NCBI GenBank assembly: GCA_028287565.1
Contig: JAQBPK010000054.1
Location: 1-64,000 of the forward strand
Reading direction: 5' to 3'
Source: Vulcanimicrobiota bacterium
GTDB taxonomy: Bacteria > Vulcanimicrobiota > Vulcanimicrobiia > Vulcanimicrobiales > Vulcanimicrobiaceae
DNA length: 64,000 nucleotides
In this document: positions 45,872 through 55,390 of the stretch, one piece after another
Position numbering within the stretch: position 1 is the first letter of the stretch
Layout: each line of letters opens with the position of its first letter
The notes under the pieces: generated by a model
Told to the model about the DNA's origin: nothing
The model's database searches: none
The model's input: only the letters and a program-made list of their open reading frames with translations
Translations under genes and position numbers: made by a program

Positions 45872-46237
45872 ATGAAACGCGCTACGTTGCTCGCCTCGAT
45901 AGGCGCCACCGCGCTCGCGACCGCCATGCCGCTTCCGAACCTCGGAGTCACTTCGGCCGAGTCGCTGGCCGCGACGGAAGCCTTCGTCCCGATTATCCCA
46001 TGGATCGACACCGGCGCCGGCCTCGTCGCATTCGCGGAAGCAACGGCAGCGCAGCAGCAAAAAGCGATAGCGTATGCGCTCGACTTCTTGCGCACAGCGG
46101 CGACGGTTGGGTACGTCGGTCAGATCGCCTGCATTCGGATATGCGACACGCCCGGCCGTCCGAGCGCCGAGGAACTTCGTCGAGCAGGCCTGTGGCCCGT
46201 TATGAACCGAGCGCCGAAACTGTTGACCACGCAATAA
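45872..46237 (+). CDS. hypothetical secreted/membrane-associated phage protein
   Basis: N-terminal signal-like MKRATLLASIGATALATAMPL. Confidence 0.45.
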   Translation: MKRATLLASIGATALATAMPLPNLGVTSAESLAATEAFVPIIPWIDTGAGLVAFAEATAAQQQKAIAYALDFLRTAATVGYVGQIACIRICDTPGRPSAEELRRAGLWPVMNRAPKLLTTQ

Positions 46238-46239
46238 GC

Positions 46240-46470
46240 GTGTCCCCCTACAACCCGCTCGCCATGCAACGCATCCGCACCCGCAAAGCCGAGATCACGG
46301 CGCGCGTGAAAGCGGGCGAGATCACGGCGCAGCAGGGCGCGAAGCTGGCGCGCGAGTTCATCGACGAGATGTTCCGACGACGCGGCGATCCCAAGCGCAT
46401 CCCGATAGAGCGCGATGACACGCACGTCGAGACCGACGACGGCGCGTTCACGATACGCTGGCCGCGCTAG
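46240..46470 (+). CDS. phage hypothetical protein
   Basis: VSPYNPLAMQRIRTRKAEITARVKAGEITAQQGAKLAREFIDEM. Confidence 0.5.
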   Translation: MSPYNPLAMQRIRTRKAEITARVKAGEITAQQGAKLAREFIDEMFRRRGDPKRIPIERDDTHVETDDGAFTIRWPR

Positions 46471-46543
46471 CGACGAGATTTCCAAGGACCCCGAGCCGAC
46501 GCGATGCGCCGGCTCTTTTCATGCCGAGAGGAACACCGCAAAC

Positions 46544-47092
46544 GTGAACGCTCGCCCGTTCGAGGACCTCAGTCTCACCGGACTGCTCTGGCTCTTCAAT
46601 CGCGCCGTCCTGCATCCGCGCGGCTTCACGCTCGTCGTCATCACGGGCGACGATGGTCGCGCCATCGGCTGGCAGATCACGGGCGACGGCACGCAGCCGT
46701 TCGTCTTCGATCCCGAGACGGACGACGAGAAGTTCCGCGCCGTCGAGGCGTTCTTCGCCGCGGCCCGCTCCGAGCAACCGCAGGCCGCCGAGACCGCGTG
46801 CGGATGCCCCGCCGCCGGTCACCTCAAGACATGCGCCGTGGAGCTCGCGGACCAGGTCGCGAAGTTGACGGCGGTGGTCGCGAGCGGCGGGCTGGAACGC
46901 TCGCGCGCGGTGGTCGCTACCGCCCTCAGTGACCATCCGTCGTTGCCGCCGCCGGTGCCCGTTGCCGCGACGGACTTCGCCGCTGCCCCCGTCACGTTCG
47001 AGTCAATCGTTTCCGCGCGACCTCGTTTCGGGCGCGACTCGTTCGACGCATCGTACGAGCAGGAGTCCAATATGGCGACGCGAGGCGCGTGA
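46544..47092 (+). CDS. phage hypothetical protein
   Basis: VNARPFEDLSLTGLLWLFNRAVLHPRGFTLVV. Confidence 0.5.
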   Translation: MNARPFEDLSLTGLLWLFNRAVLHPRGFTLVVITGDDGRAIGWQITGDGTQPFVFDPETDDEKFRAVEAFFAAARSEQPQAAETACGCPAAGHLKTCAVELADQVAKLTAVVASGGLERSRAVVATALSDHPSLPPPVPVAATDFAAAPVTFESIVSARPRFGRDSFDASYEQESNMATRGA

Positions 47093-47481
47093 TGGCAGAC
47101 GTCTACTTCCACCTGAAGCCCCAAGCGGATGCCGACCGCCGCGCCGAGCGCCAGAAGGTCATCGCGATGCGGCGCCTTGGCTACGAAAAGAACGGCCTGC
47201 ACGTCTACCTCGACAGCGACACGGCGCGCGAGATGCTGCTGGAGATCGACCGCAAGTACTTCCGCCAAGAGTTTTTCGAGCTCGCCGATCCCGATTCGAA
47301 CGTCGAGGTCATCTGCCGCGGCTGCCGGCGCCGCCACATCATCCCGCGCAGTGTTCCGTCGTTCAAGTGCCCGTGCTCGCCGCATGAAGAGCGCTCGACC
47401 GGCTACAACCGCGCCGAGCTCGCAGAGCGCGATCTTCTGACCGCGCGCAAGCCCGCGCAGAGCGGCCTGCTCACCGCGTAG
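47089..47481 (+). CDS. phage hypothetical protein with CxxC motifs
   Basis: EVICRGCRRRHIIPRSVPSFKCPCSPH. Confidence 0.5.
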   Translation: MMADVYFHLKPQADADRRAERQKVIAMRRLGYEKNGLHVYLDSDTAREMLLEIDRKYFRQEFFELADPDSNVEVICRGCRRRHIIPRSVPSFKCPCSPHEERSTGYNRAELAERDLLTARKPAQSGLLTA

Positions 47482-47570
47482 CGCGCACCGCGCGCGATCC
47501 ACCGATTCCCTTCGGACGGCGCTGCTGCGTCGCGTCCGTGTTCGCACACGCCCAACGGAGGCAACCAGCC

Positions 47571-48179
47571 ATGTCCGACACCAGCAAACCCACCAGTATC
47601 CTCGGCGTCATCCGCAAAGGCCGCGAGGCCCGAATCGCCGCCGAAGCGACCGCGAATGCCCCGGAAACCACGACCGAGGAGAAACCCGTCGAGAAGGCGG
47701 CCGAGATCGACGTCCTCTTCAAGGCGGGCTCGCTCGACGCCGAGCGCGGAGTCATCACCGCCTTCGCGAGCGCCGCGGGAATCGTGGACCGCGACGGCGA
47801 CCGCATCTCGCAGGACGACCTCACGAGCATGGCCTACGGGTTCACCGGCTCGCAGACGCGCGTGTTCAAGGCGAATCACACGGACGTTCTCGACAAGGTC
47901 GAGCTCGTGGGTTCGATCGTCGGCGCACCGATCCTCAAGAGCGGCCGCACGATCGCGCTGGGCGAGGAGCTTCCGCCGCAGAGCGACAGCGACCCGCGCG
48001 TTGCCAAGGGTGAAGCCGTCGACCTCGTGATCGGGATGAACATCGAAAAGGGCAAGGCGACGCACTGGCTCGTCGAGCTCGACCCGCACGACCCCGAAAT
48101 CGTCGAGAAGGCGAAGACCGGCGGGCTCGCGGGGCTCTCGGTCGGCATCCGCGCATCGCGCACGCCGGCGGAGGCGTAG
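47571..48179 (+). CDS. XkdF-like prohead serine protease
   Basis: VITAFASAAGIVDRDGDRISQDDL...KANHTDVLDKVELVGSIV...GLAGLSVG. Confidence 0.75.
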   Translation: MSDTSKPTSILGVIRKGREARIAAEATANAPETTTEEKPVEKAAEIDVLFKAGSLDAERGVITAFASAAGIVDRDGDRISQDDLTSMAYGFTGSQTRVFKANHTDVLDKVELVGSIVGAPILKSGRTIALGEELPPQSDSDPRVAKGEAVDLVIGMNIEKGKATHWLVELDPHDPEIVEKAKTGGLAGLSVGIRASRTPAEA

Positions 48180-48183
48180 GCGC

Positions 48184-49305
48184 ATGCCCGAGATCAACGA
48201 CCTCAGCGTGAAGGGTATGGACGAGCTCACGTTCGTCTTCACTGAATTCGGCGGCCAGAAATGGCAGCAGCGCAATCAAGACGCCATTACGCTCATCACC
48301 AAGGGCGGCCCCGAAGCTGACACCGCGAAATCAAAGTCGTTCCTCGGCGACCTGTGGAGCAAGGTCGCTGGCAAGGCCGCTCCGGCGGAAGCAACCGCGG
48401 CCGCTCCCGCCGCGACGACCAAGGCTGACGCCGAGGGTGGCGACCTCGCGACGACAATCGCCGAGAACGCAGCCGACTGGGCCGCGCGCTCGATGTCGTG
48501 GGATGCGCTCTCGGCGCTGATCTGCCAACTGAACTGCGACCTCTCGATGGTCTTCCAGTCCGGCGATGCGTTCACCGACGACGAGAAGAAGATCGCGGCG
48601 CAGCGCTGCATCGAAGCGTTCGGGGCCGCGGCGTACAAGCTGCTCCCGATGCTGCTGGGCAACGTCGAGATCGGTCTCGTCGACGACGTCTCCAAAGCGG
48701 GCGCACGGCACTCCAAGAAGGACGCGGAGCGCATCAAAAAGATCGGCGAGCACGCGGGCGCGATCAACGATCTGCACGGCCAGCTGATGGATGCCGAGGA
48801 TGCGAAGGACGGCGCTAGCGACGAGGCGACGGAGAAGGGCGCGACCGCGCAACCGGACGCCGTTGCCGCAACGATCGCGCCGAGCACTGCTCCTCCAGCC
48901 GAAACTGTCGCATCGAAGGCTGACGCCGCGCAACCGCCCGCACAGCAACCGCCCGCGGAACCGGCCTTGGCTGCGATGCTGAAGGCGACGCTCGACGCGT
49001 TCACCGCAACGCTGCAGCAGTCGGTGACGACGCAGCTCGAAACGCACGCGAAGGCGTTTGACGATCGGTTCGTCGCGCTCGACGACAAGATCGCGAAGGC
49101 GACGGCCGCGAAGCCCGAACCGTCGCCGCTGCAAGCGTCCGTCGCGGCGATCAAAGCTGCGCAGCTGCCGACCGCGCCAGCGGGCGCGCCCGCGCTCACG
49201 ACGACCGGCGAGTACAAGGCGGGTGCGCTGATCGAGCTTCCGCCGGTCCAACACGACGGATCGATCCGCGGCATCCTCAAGGCGAAGCGCGAGCAGCAGG
49301 CCTAG
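48184..49305 (+). CDS. capsid assembly (scaffold-like) protein
   Basis: Between protease and capsid; Ala/Lys-rich helical C-terminal half. Confidence 0.5.
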   Translation: MPEINDLSVKGMDELTFVFTEFGGQKWQQRNQDAITLITKGGPEADTAKSKSFLGDLWSKVAGKAAPAEATAAAPAATTKADAEGGDLATTIAENAADWAARSMSWDALSALICQLNCDLSMVFQSGDAFTDDEKKIAAQRCIEAFGAAAYKLLPMLLGNVEIGLVDDVSKAGARHSKKDAERIKKIGEHAGAINDLHGQLMDAEDAKDGASDEATEKGATAQPDAVAATIAPSTAPPAETVASKADAAQPPAQQPPAEPALAAMLKATLDAFTATLQQSVTTQLETHAKAFDDRFVALDDKIAKATAAKPEPSPLQASVAAIKAAQLPTAPAGAPALTTTGEYKAGALIELPPVQHDGSIRGILKAKREQQA

Positions 49306-49399
49306 CCAATCTGTCCCGGCCGCGCGCGCGGCCGCCCCACCCCCGAGAGCGTTCCTTGAGCGCTCTCCTTTTTCGCATGCCCGATTAGGAGGGCTCTCC

Positions 49400-50440
49400 A
49401 TGGAAATGGTCACCCAGTTCATCACGAAGGCCGCGTACGACACCTCGGTCGGCGCGAACGCGATGCGTCAGGATCTCTCCGACGTCATCACCGCGCTCGA
49501 AACGCGCGAACGCCCCGTCTCGCAGGGCGCGCCGCAAATCGACGTCGGCAACACCACGCACCAGTGGCTCGAACAGGGCCGCAACGGCGTGGCGGGCAAC
49601 GGCGGCTCCCCGGTCGCCTCGTACGCGGAAGCCGCGACGCCCAACACGGCCGCCAAAGCGCCCGTCAAACCGTCCAACAAGGTCGCGCACGTCGGTCTGA
49701 CCGCTCAGGTCTCCGACACCGTCGCGGCCACGTGGACGCGCGGCGGTGCGTTCACGCTTCAGCTCGGCGACGAAGTGAAGCTCCTCACCGAAGCAATGGA
49801 CGAGCAGATCGAGCTCGCGTCGCTCGACTGCCTGGACTTCATCGAGTGCCTGCACGTCTCGGGCGATTCGGCCTCGGGTGCGTTCGCGGGCGGCCAGCCC
49901 GACGGCATGATCAAGTGGATCACCGCCGGCGGCACGGTCGTCGTCACGGGCGGCACGAGCGGAACGCCGGTCAACATGGCGCTCTCGTTCATCCAGAAGG
50001 GCGCGCGTCAGGCGCTCGAATCGCACGCGCCGGCAGTGGACACGATCCTCGTGCCGCCCGAGCTGATCTACGACATCAACTCGTACGTCGGCAACGGCGC
50101 GAGCCGTCCGATCACGGTCATCGCAGGAAGCGGGCCCAACGGCCTCGGCAACCTCGTGGCGGGCAACGGAACCGTCGGCTGGGTCAACACGGGCCACGGC
50201 CTCGCAGAAGTGAAGGTCGAGCCCGATCTCTCGCCGCTGTTCAACCCGCTGATCTCGCAGTGCCACGTGATCATGTACGCCAAGCGTCTCGTGAAGCACG
50301 GCAACCTGATCAAGTTCGGCAGCGTGCCGCTCGCCAAGACCGGCACGTCGGTGCAGGTCATGGTGAACAACGTGTTCACGCAGGAATACCGGATCCCCAA
50401 ACACGCGATCCTAATTCCCAACGTCCAGTCAGCATTCTGA
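49400..50440 (+). CDS. major capsid protein (SU10-like)
   Basis: MEMVTQFITKAAYDTSVGANAMRQDLSDVITALETRERP...; position in head cassette. Confidence 0.8.
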   Translation: MEMVTQFITKAAYDTSVGANAMRQDLSDVITALETRERPVSQGAPQIDVGNTTHQWLEQGRNGVAGNGGSPVASYAEAATPNTAAKAPVKPSNKVAHVGLTAQVSDTVAATWTRGGAFTLQLGDEVKLLTEAMDEQIELASLDCLDFIECLHVSGDSASGAFAGGQPDGMIKWITAGGTVVVTGGTSGTPVNMALSFIQKGARQALESHAPAVDTILVPPELIYDINSYVGNGASRPITVIAGSGPNGLGNLVAGNGTVGWVNTGHGLAEVKVEPDLSPLFNPLISQCHVIMYAKRLVKHGNLIKFGSVPLAKTGTSVQVMVNNVFTQEYRIPKHAILIPNVQSAF

Positions 50441-50569
50441 GTCCGTCGGCGGATAGCGGCGTAAGTTGCTGATCCGCTACCGGCCGTGCTCGCGCGCGTC
50501 GTCATCTTCGCTTCGGCGATCGTGCGGCGCGCGCGAGCGCGGCCTCGTTCCTGAATCCCTGGAGAACCG

Positions 50570-51661
50570 ATGTCGCGTAACGGTCCACGTCAACAGCGCG
50601 TCGAGAAGCCGAGCGTTCGTGCTCAGCAGCCCGCAGCGCCGGACGACTCCACTTCGCAGCGCGCCGCGCTACGCGTCGACGTACGCGCGCTAGCGCCGAT
50701 CGCTCCGTACTTGGACGCCATCGAGCCGCTCGCAGCCGCGCTCGCGGAGATCGACGTGACGTTCGCAACCGGCGACGACGTGCAAGCCCACGACCCCATT
50801 CTTTTCATCGGCGAGCCCGCGCGCTGGCAATCGTTCCCCGACCGCCGCAGCATCGGCGCGCTCGCGCCCGACGCGTCGGCGCTGCCGGACGCCGCGGTCA
50901 TCGCGCTCGCGTGCGTGGACGCAATTCTCGCTCCCTCGCAGTGGGCCGCCGGCATCGTGCGCAACGCCGCTCCCGAGCACGTGCGCGTCATCATCGCACA
51001 GCCGGGCGTCGACACCGCTGCGTTCCCGCTCGTCGAGCGCGTGCGCGGACCCGTCTTTCGCCTGCTGGTCGATCTCGGCCACGTGGATGCGATTCGCGGC
51101 GGCGCGGACCTTGCGATCAACGCCTTCGCACGCGCCTTCCCCGACCGTGACGACGTGCAACTCGTCATCGACGCGGCCGCTCCGATCGAGATCTCGCGGC
51201 CCGACCTACGCGTCGCCTTCTCGCGCGAGCGCCGCAGTGCGGCCGACCGGGCGCGACTCTTCGCTTCGGTCGACGCGCTCGTGCACGTCCCGCGCTGCGA
51301 CCCCGATGGACGCACCGCGCTGGCTGCGATGGCGGCCGGCCTGCCGGTGATCCTTGCGGACGGATCGGCGCTCCATGAGATTGCCGAGCACGCGCTCGCG
51401 GTTCCGACGCGCGACGTCCCGGCGTACGGCTCCGAAGCCGGTGCAAACGCGCGCTGGTACGAGGCCGACGTCGACGCGCTCGCGGACGCCATGCGCTCCG
51501 TCGAGACCGACTACGCCACCGCGCTGGAACGCGCCCGCGCCGCCTCGGAGTACGTCGCGCGCACGCGGACCTGGGCCGCAACCGCGGCGGCAATTCGAAC
51601 AGCGCTCGACCGCATCGAGCACCCCGACACCTCACCCGCCGCCCTGGAGATAACCGCATGA
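50570..51661 (+). CDS. family 1/4-like glycosyltransferase
   Basis: Rossmann GT-B pattern: ILAPSQWAAGIV, VDALVHVPRCDPDGRTALAAMAAGLPVILADGSALHEIAE. Confidence 0.78.
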   Translation: MSRNGPRQQRVEKPSVRAQQPAAPDDSTSQRAALRVDVRALAPIAPYLDAIEPLAAALAEIDVTFATGDDVQAHDPILFIGEPARWQSFPDRRSIGALAPDASALPDAAVIALACVDAILAPSQWAAGIVRNAAPEHVRVIIAQPGVDTAAFPLVERVRGPVFRLLVDLGHVDAIRGGADLAINAFARAFPDRDDVQLVIDAAAPIEISRPDLRVAFSRERRSAADRARLFASVDALVHVPRCDPDGRTALAAMAAGLPVILADGSALHEIAEHALAVPTRDVPAYGSEAGANARWYEADVDALADAMRSVETDYATALERARAASEYVARTRTWAATAAAIRTALDRIEHPDTSPAALEITA

Positions 51662-52338
51662 TCCGCAAGATTTACCTGGTCCTGGCGACCGCGCTGCTGG
51701 CGCTCACGCCCCTGGCATTCGCACCGAGCGTTGCGCTCGCCGATCCAAGCAACAGCACGCAGTTCGCCTTTTCGGTCTCCGGCAACGGCGTGGCCGCAAC
51801 GCTGCCGCTCAACGGCCATCAGACCTGCATCACCACCATTACGAACATCGGCGGCGGCGCGAAGATCGCGCTCACCACGTCGGCCGACGGCTTCGCATTC
51901 AACGCCCCGACCGCCGGCGCCACGGTCGCCAACGCGACCGGAACGTACGTCACGTCGGTCTCCTCGCAAATGGCGATCGCCGCCACCGTCTCCGGCTACG
52001 TCTCGGGTTCGGTCGCGGGCTCGATCCACTGCTCCAGCGATCCGTACGTCGCCCCGCGCGACTTCAGCGCGTCGGTTCCGTCGGGCGCCGCGAACACCAT
52101 CGTGAAGAACGCACCCGGAGCGATCGTGTCGGTGCTGATCACCGTGGCGGGCACCGGAACGGGCAACGTCCTGTGCTACGACAACGCGACGACCAACTCG
52201 GGCACCGTCGTCGCGGTCTTCGCCGCGACGATCGCGGTTGGTCCGCTCTCGCTCCCCCTACCGAAAATGCCGCTCGCCAACGGGCTGACGTGCGTCAACG
52301 TCGCGAGCGGTCCGGTCTTCACCGTCTCCTACCAGTAA
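51658..52338 (+). CDS. secreted beta-rich protein (putative virion decoration/surface protein)
   Basis: Signal peptide MIRKIYLVLATALLALTPLAFAPSVALA; Ser/Thr/Gly-rich body; coupled to glycosyltransferase. Confidence 0.5.
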   Translation: MIRKIYLVLATALLALTPLAFAPSVALADPSNSTQFAFSVSGNGVAATLPLNGHQTCITTITNIGGGAKIALTTSADGFAFNAPTAGATVANATGTYVTSVSSQMAIAATVSGYVSGSVAGSIHCSSDPYVAPRDFSASVPSGAANTIVKNAPGAIVSVLITVAGTGTGNVLCYDNATTNSGTVVAVFAATIAVGPLSLPLPKMPLANGLTCVNVASGPVFTVSYQ

Positions 52339-52392
52339 CGCGACGGCGCTCGGCGCCGCGCAAACCAGCTACGCAGCCAGAGAGGACGACGC

Positions 52393-53589
52393 ATGCAGCT
52401 CGCCACGTCGTACCTCTCTGTCTCGGACTACAAAAAGCTCCCCAACGACAACGCGACCTTGCTGAACCGTCCCGACGATCAGCTGAGCGCGATTCTCGTG
52501 CGCGCGTCGGGCTACGCGAATGCGATCATGAAGCGCAATCTGCTGGCGCGCGAGCGCATCGAGTTCATCACCGGCGACGATACCGCATCGCTCTCGCTGG
52601 GCTCCTCGCCGGTCATCTACGTGCGGCAGATCGAGTTCCTCCAGCCGGGCGCCAGCGGCTACGTGCTACCGGCGTCGACGATCCTGCTGGACGCCCCCAA
52701 GGGCATCATCGAGACGTACGCGCCGATCGCGCTCCAAGGCGTCGGCTACCAGGCCGTGTTTCCGAGCGGCGTGCGGTTCGCCGTGACGTTCGCGAGCGGC
52801 TACGGCTACAATCCCGCCGCCGCCCCCGCGTGGTCGTCGGCCGACGCGCCTGTATCGGTCGCTAGTCTGGTGCCGGGCGCATCGTACACGCTGGGCATCA
52901 CGACCCGCACCGCGTGGGGCGAGACGCTCCCGAGCCTGCGGACCGTCACGACGTCGACCGGCGCCATCACGCCGACCGTGGCACCCACGCTGGGCGCGTT
53001 CAAGTACCGGCTGTTCCTGGGGCGCGGAGCGACCGCGACGACGACCGTCAGCGCGATCGCGGGAGCGACCTCTTTCACGTTTGCCGCGAATCCCGGCTAC
53101 GCGGTGGGCGCACGCATCACGCTCGATCCGATGGGCCCGCTCGCCGAGACCGTCACGGTCGTGACCGCGGGCGCGACGCTCGCAACGACGGCCGCGGTGA
53201 ACGCGCACCCGAGCGGCACGCTGGTGTGCCCGGAGTTGACGCTGGTGGGCGAGATGCCCGGCACGCTGTTCTCGCCCGCGCCGATCACGACGACGATCGC
53301 GAGCGCCGCGACGCCGGATGGTCAGTACGCCGAAGTTGCGCCGCTGGTGGACTCGTCGGCTGCGCCAACGCCGCCCGAGATCATCGAGGCCGTGCAGTTG
53401 CTGGCGCTCTCGTCCATCTACGAGCGCAACAACCTCGCGAACCGCGGCATCGCGATGACGGTGTCGGGCGAGAAGCGCACGCAGTGGAAATCGACCGAGG
53501 GGAGCAGCGGGCGCGGGACGCCGACGCTGTGGCAACAGGCCGAAGACTTGCTCGCCGGACTCAAGCTCTCGGGCGTCTTCGGGAAGTAG
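52393..53589 (+). CDS. head-tail connector protein
   Basis: LATSYLSVSDYKKLPNDNATLLNRPDDQLSAILVRASGYANAIMKRNLLAR; head-tail junction position. Confidence 0.6.
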   Translation: MQLATSYLSVSDYKKLPNDNATLLNRPDDQLSAILVRASGYANAIMKRNLLARERIEFITGDDTASLSLGSSPVIYVRQIEFLQPGASGYVLPASTILLDAPKGIIETYAPIALQGVGYQAVFPSGVRFAVTFASGYGYNPAAAPAWSSADAPVSVASLVPGASYTLGITTRTAWGETLPSLRTVTTSTGAITPTVAPTLGAFKYRLFLGRGATATTTVSAIAGATSFTFAANPGYAVGARITLDPMGPLAETVTVVTAGATLATTAAVNAHPSGTLVCPELTLVGEMPGTLFSPAPITTTIASAATPDGQYAEVAPLVDSSAAPTPPEIIEAVQLLALSSIYERNNLANRGIAMTVSGEKRTQWKSTEGSSGRGTPTLWQQAEDLLAGLKLSGVFGK

Positions 53590-53592
53590 TCG

Positions 53593-53970
53593 ATGTTCGA
53601 AACGCTTTCGCTCGACCGCTCCGGCGAAGACACCGAGACCGCGACGATCATCAGCGAGACGACTCACGCTGACGGCTCGACGACCGCCTCGTCCGTCTAC
53701 AGCGGGGCCGTCGACTTCCAGCCCAAAACGGGCTCGACCGTCACGGATCCGTCGGGCATCAACCAAACCGTTGACGCGCTGCTGCTGATCAATCCCGCGG
53801 CGGATGGAACGCTTCCGTCCATCGCGATCAGCGACGGCGGGCCGACCTTCGTCGCGACCGTCGCGGGGCTGCGCTACGACGTCATCTTCGCCGCGCACTG
53901 GAACGCGCCACCCACACACCTCGCCCTCCACCTCAAGCGCGGCAAGCAACGCTTCACCGAGACGCGCTGA
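53593..53970 (+). CDS. head-tail joining protein
   Basis: Small ORF in head-tail junction position. Confidence 0.5.
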   Translation: MFETLSLDRSGEDTETATIISETTHADGSTTASSVYSGAVDFQPKTGSTVTDPSGINQTVDALLLINPAADGTLPSIAISDGGPTFVATVAGLRYDVIFAAHWNAPPTHLALHLKRGKQRFTETR

Positions 53971-54001
53971 GCGTCGTCCTTTCGCCCGCCAGGAGGCCGC
54001 G

Positions 54002-54505
54002 ATGTCCGAGATCGGCGGCATGGACTCATTACGCGCTCGGCTGAGCGCGATGAAGGCCGCGACCCAGGACATGCGCCCCGCGCTGCTGCGCGCCGGGATC
54101 GTCGTGCTCAAGGCCGCCGCTGACCGCATCGACGCCGGTGGGCCCGGCTGGCCGCCGAACAAGACGCACACGCCGCTGCTACACCGCACGGGGCGACTGC
54201 TGGCGTCCCTGACGCTCGGCGGTTCGGGCAACGTCCAGCAGATCGATGGCGATACGATCATGGTCGGGACGAACGTTCAGTACGCGCGCTGGCTACAAGA
54301 CGGGACGAACGGCTCGATCCGTGCGCGCAAGCAGCAGCGCATCGCCAGTAGCATGGGCGCAGCGGGCTTCCTCGTGCACACAAGGGCCGAGCGATCCGGC
54401 GGATTGCCCGCGCGACCGTACCTCTTCATGGACGAGCAAATCGCCGATCGCATCACGCACATTTTCGCGAAATACATCATGGGCGCTGGCGCGCCGGGAG
54501 CGTAG
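54002..54505 (+). CDS. phage virion morphogenesis/tail completion protein
   Basis: DRIDAGGPGWPPNKTHTPLLHRTGRLLASLTL...VGTNVQYARWLQDGT...LPARPYLFMDE. Confidence 0.72.
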   Translation: MSEIGGMDSLRARLSAMKAATQDMRPALLRAGIVVLKAAADRIDAGGPGWPPNKTHTPLLHRTGRLLASLTLGGSGNVQQIDGDTIMVGTNVQYARWLQDGTNGSIRARKQQRIASSMGAAGFLVHTRAERSGGLPARPYLFMDEQIADRITHIFAKYIMGAGAPGA

Positions 54506-54506
54506 C

Positions 54507-55055
54507 ATGGCGACGTCGGCAGCGATCCTGGGCTTCGAGATGCTCGACGCGCTTCACGCTGCGTTCAGCGCCGAGATGCACGCGGGCGGCAAGCTCGCGA
54601 ACCTGGTGAGCCTGCGCAAGACGAATCAGCTCGCGCAGAACGCTGCGGTGAATCCCAGCGACGTCGTGGGCGGCATTAAGATGCACGGCCACGGCACACC
54701 GCGACCGGTCGGGCAGCGCGTGCGCGATGTCGACGTGCCGTTCGATATCATCCTCGCGGCGCGCTCGCAAAAGACCCCCGCCGTCGTGGGTGGAGCGGGC
54801 GGCAAGATCGCACTCGCGGATGACGCGCTCGCGGCCCTGCGCCCGGTGATCGACGACGGAGCGGGCGGCGGAGTCGTCGGCGTGCTCAACAACCCCGCGC
54901 TGTTCGGGCTACCGCAAGGCGGCCAGTCTTTGGCGCAGAGCAGCGAGCTCGGCAAGGGCGACTTCTTCGAAGACCTCCAGGGCGAGGGCGCAGATCAGTC
55001 CGTGTGGGTCATCTACGCGGTCGAGTACGTCGTCGTCGGCCGCTACCACTTCTAA
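54507..55055 (+). CDS. minor tail/tail terminator-like protein
   Basis: Position between tail completion and tail tube. Confidence 0.45.
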   Translation: MATSAAILGFEMLDALHAAFSAEMHAGGKLANLVSLRKTNQLAQNAAVNPSDVVGGIKMHGHGTPRPVGQRVRDVDVPFDIILAARSQKTPAVVGGAGGKIALADDALAALRPVIDDGAGGGVVGVLNNPALFGLPQGGQSLAQSSELGKGDFFEDLQGEGADQSVWVIYAVEYVVVGRYHF

Positions 55056-55067
55056 GGGAGTACCACC

Positions 55068-55316
55068 ATGCAGATCAAGATGCGCGCCGACGCGCCGCAA
55101 GAAGCCCTGAACATCGAAGGCTACTACTTCGAGCGCGGCGAGACCGCACGCGACCGCGCCGGCAACCCGATCGATTTCGATGCCGAGCTCGGCGCGTCGA
55201 TCCTGACGAACCCGAACTTCGAAGCCGTCGCGCCCGCGCCGGTCGCGCCCAGCGCGCCGCCTGCAAAGAACGCGCCGCCCGCGATCTCGTCCGACTCCGA
55301 ATCCGCCAAGCCGTAA
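55068..55316 (+). CDS. small phage structural-region protein
   Basis: 82-aa ORF. Confidence 0.45.
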   Translation: MQIKMRADAPQEALNIEGYYFERGETARDRAGNPIDFDAELGASILTNPNFEAVAPAPVAPSAPPAKNAPPAISSDSESAKP

Positions 55317-55390
55317 CAACCGCGTAGCCCGCTGCGCGGGCATTCGCTCTACCTCGTAGCCGCACGCGTTCCACGTCGCGGCTTTTTCTA

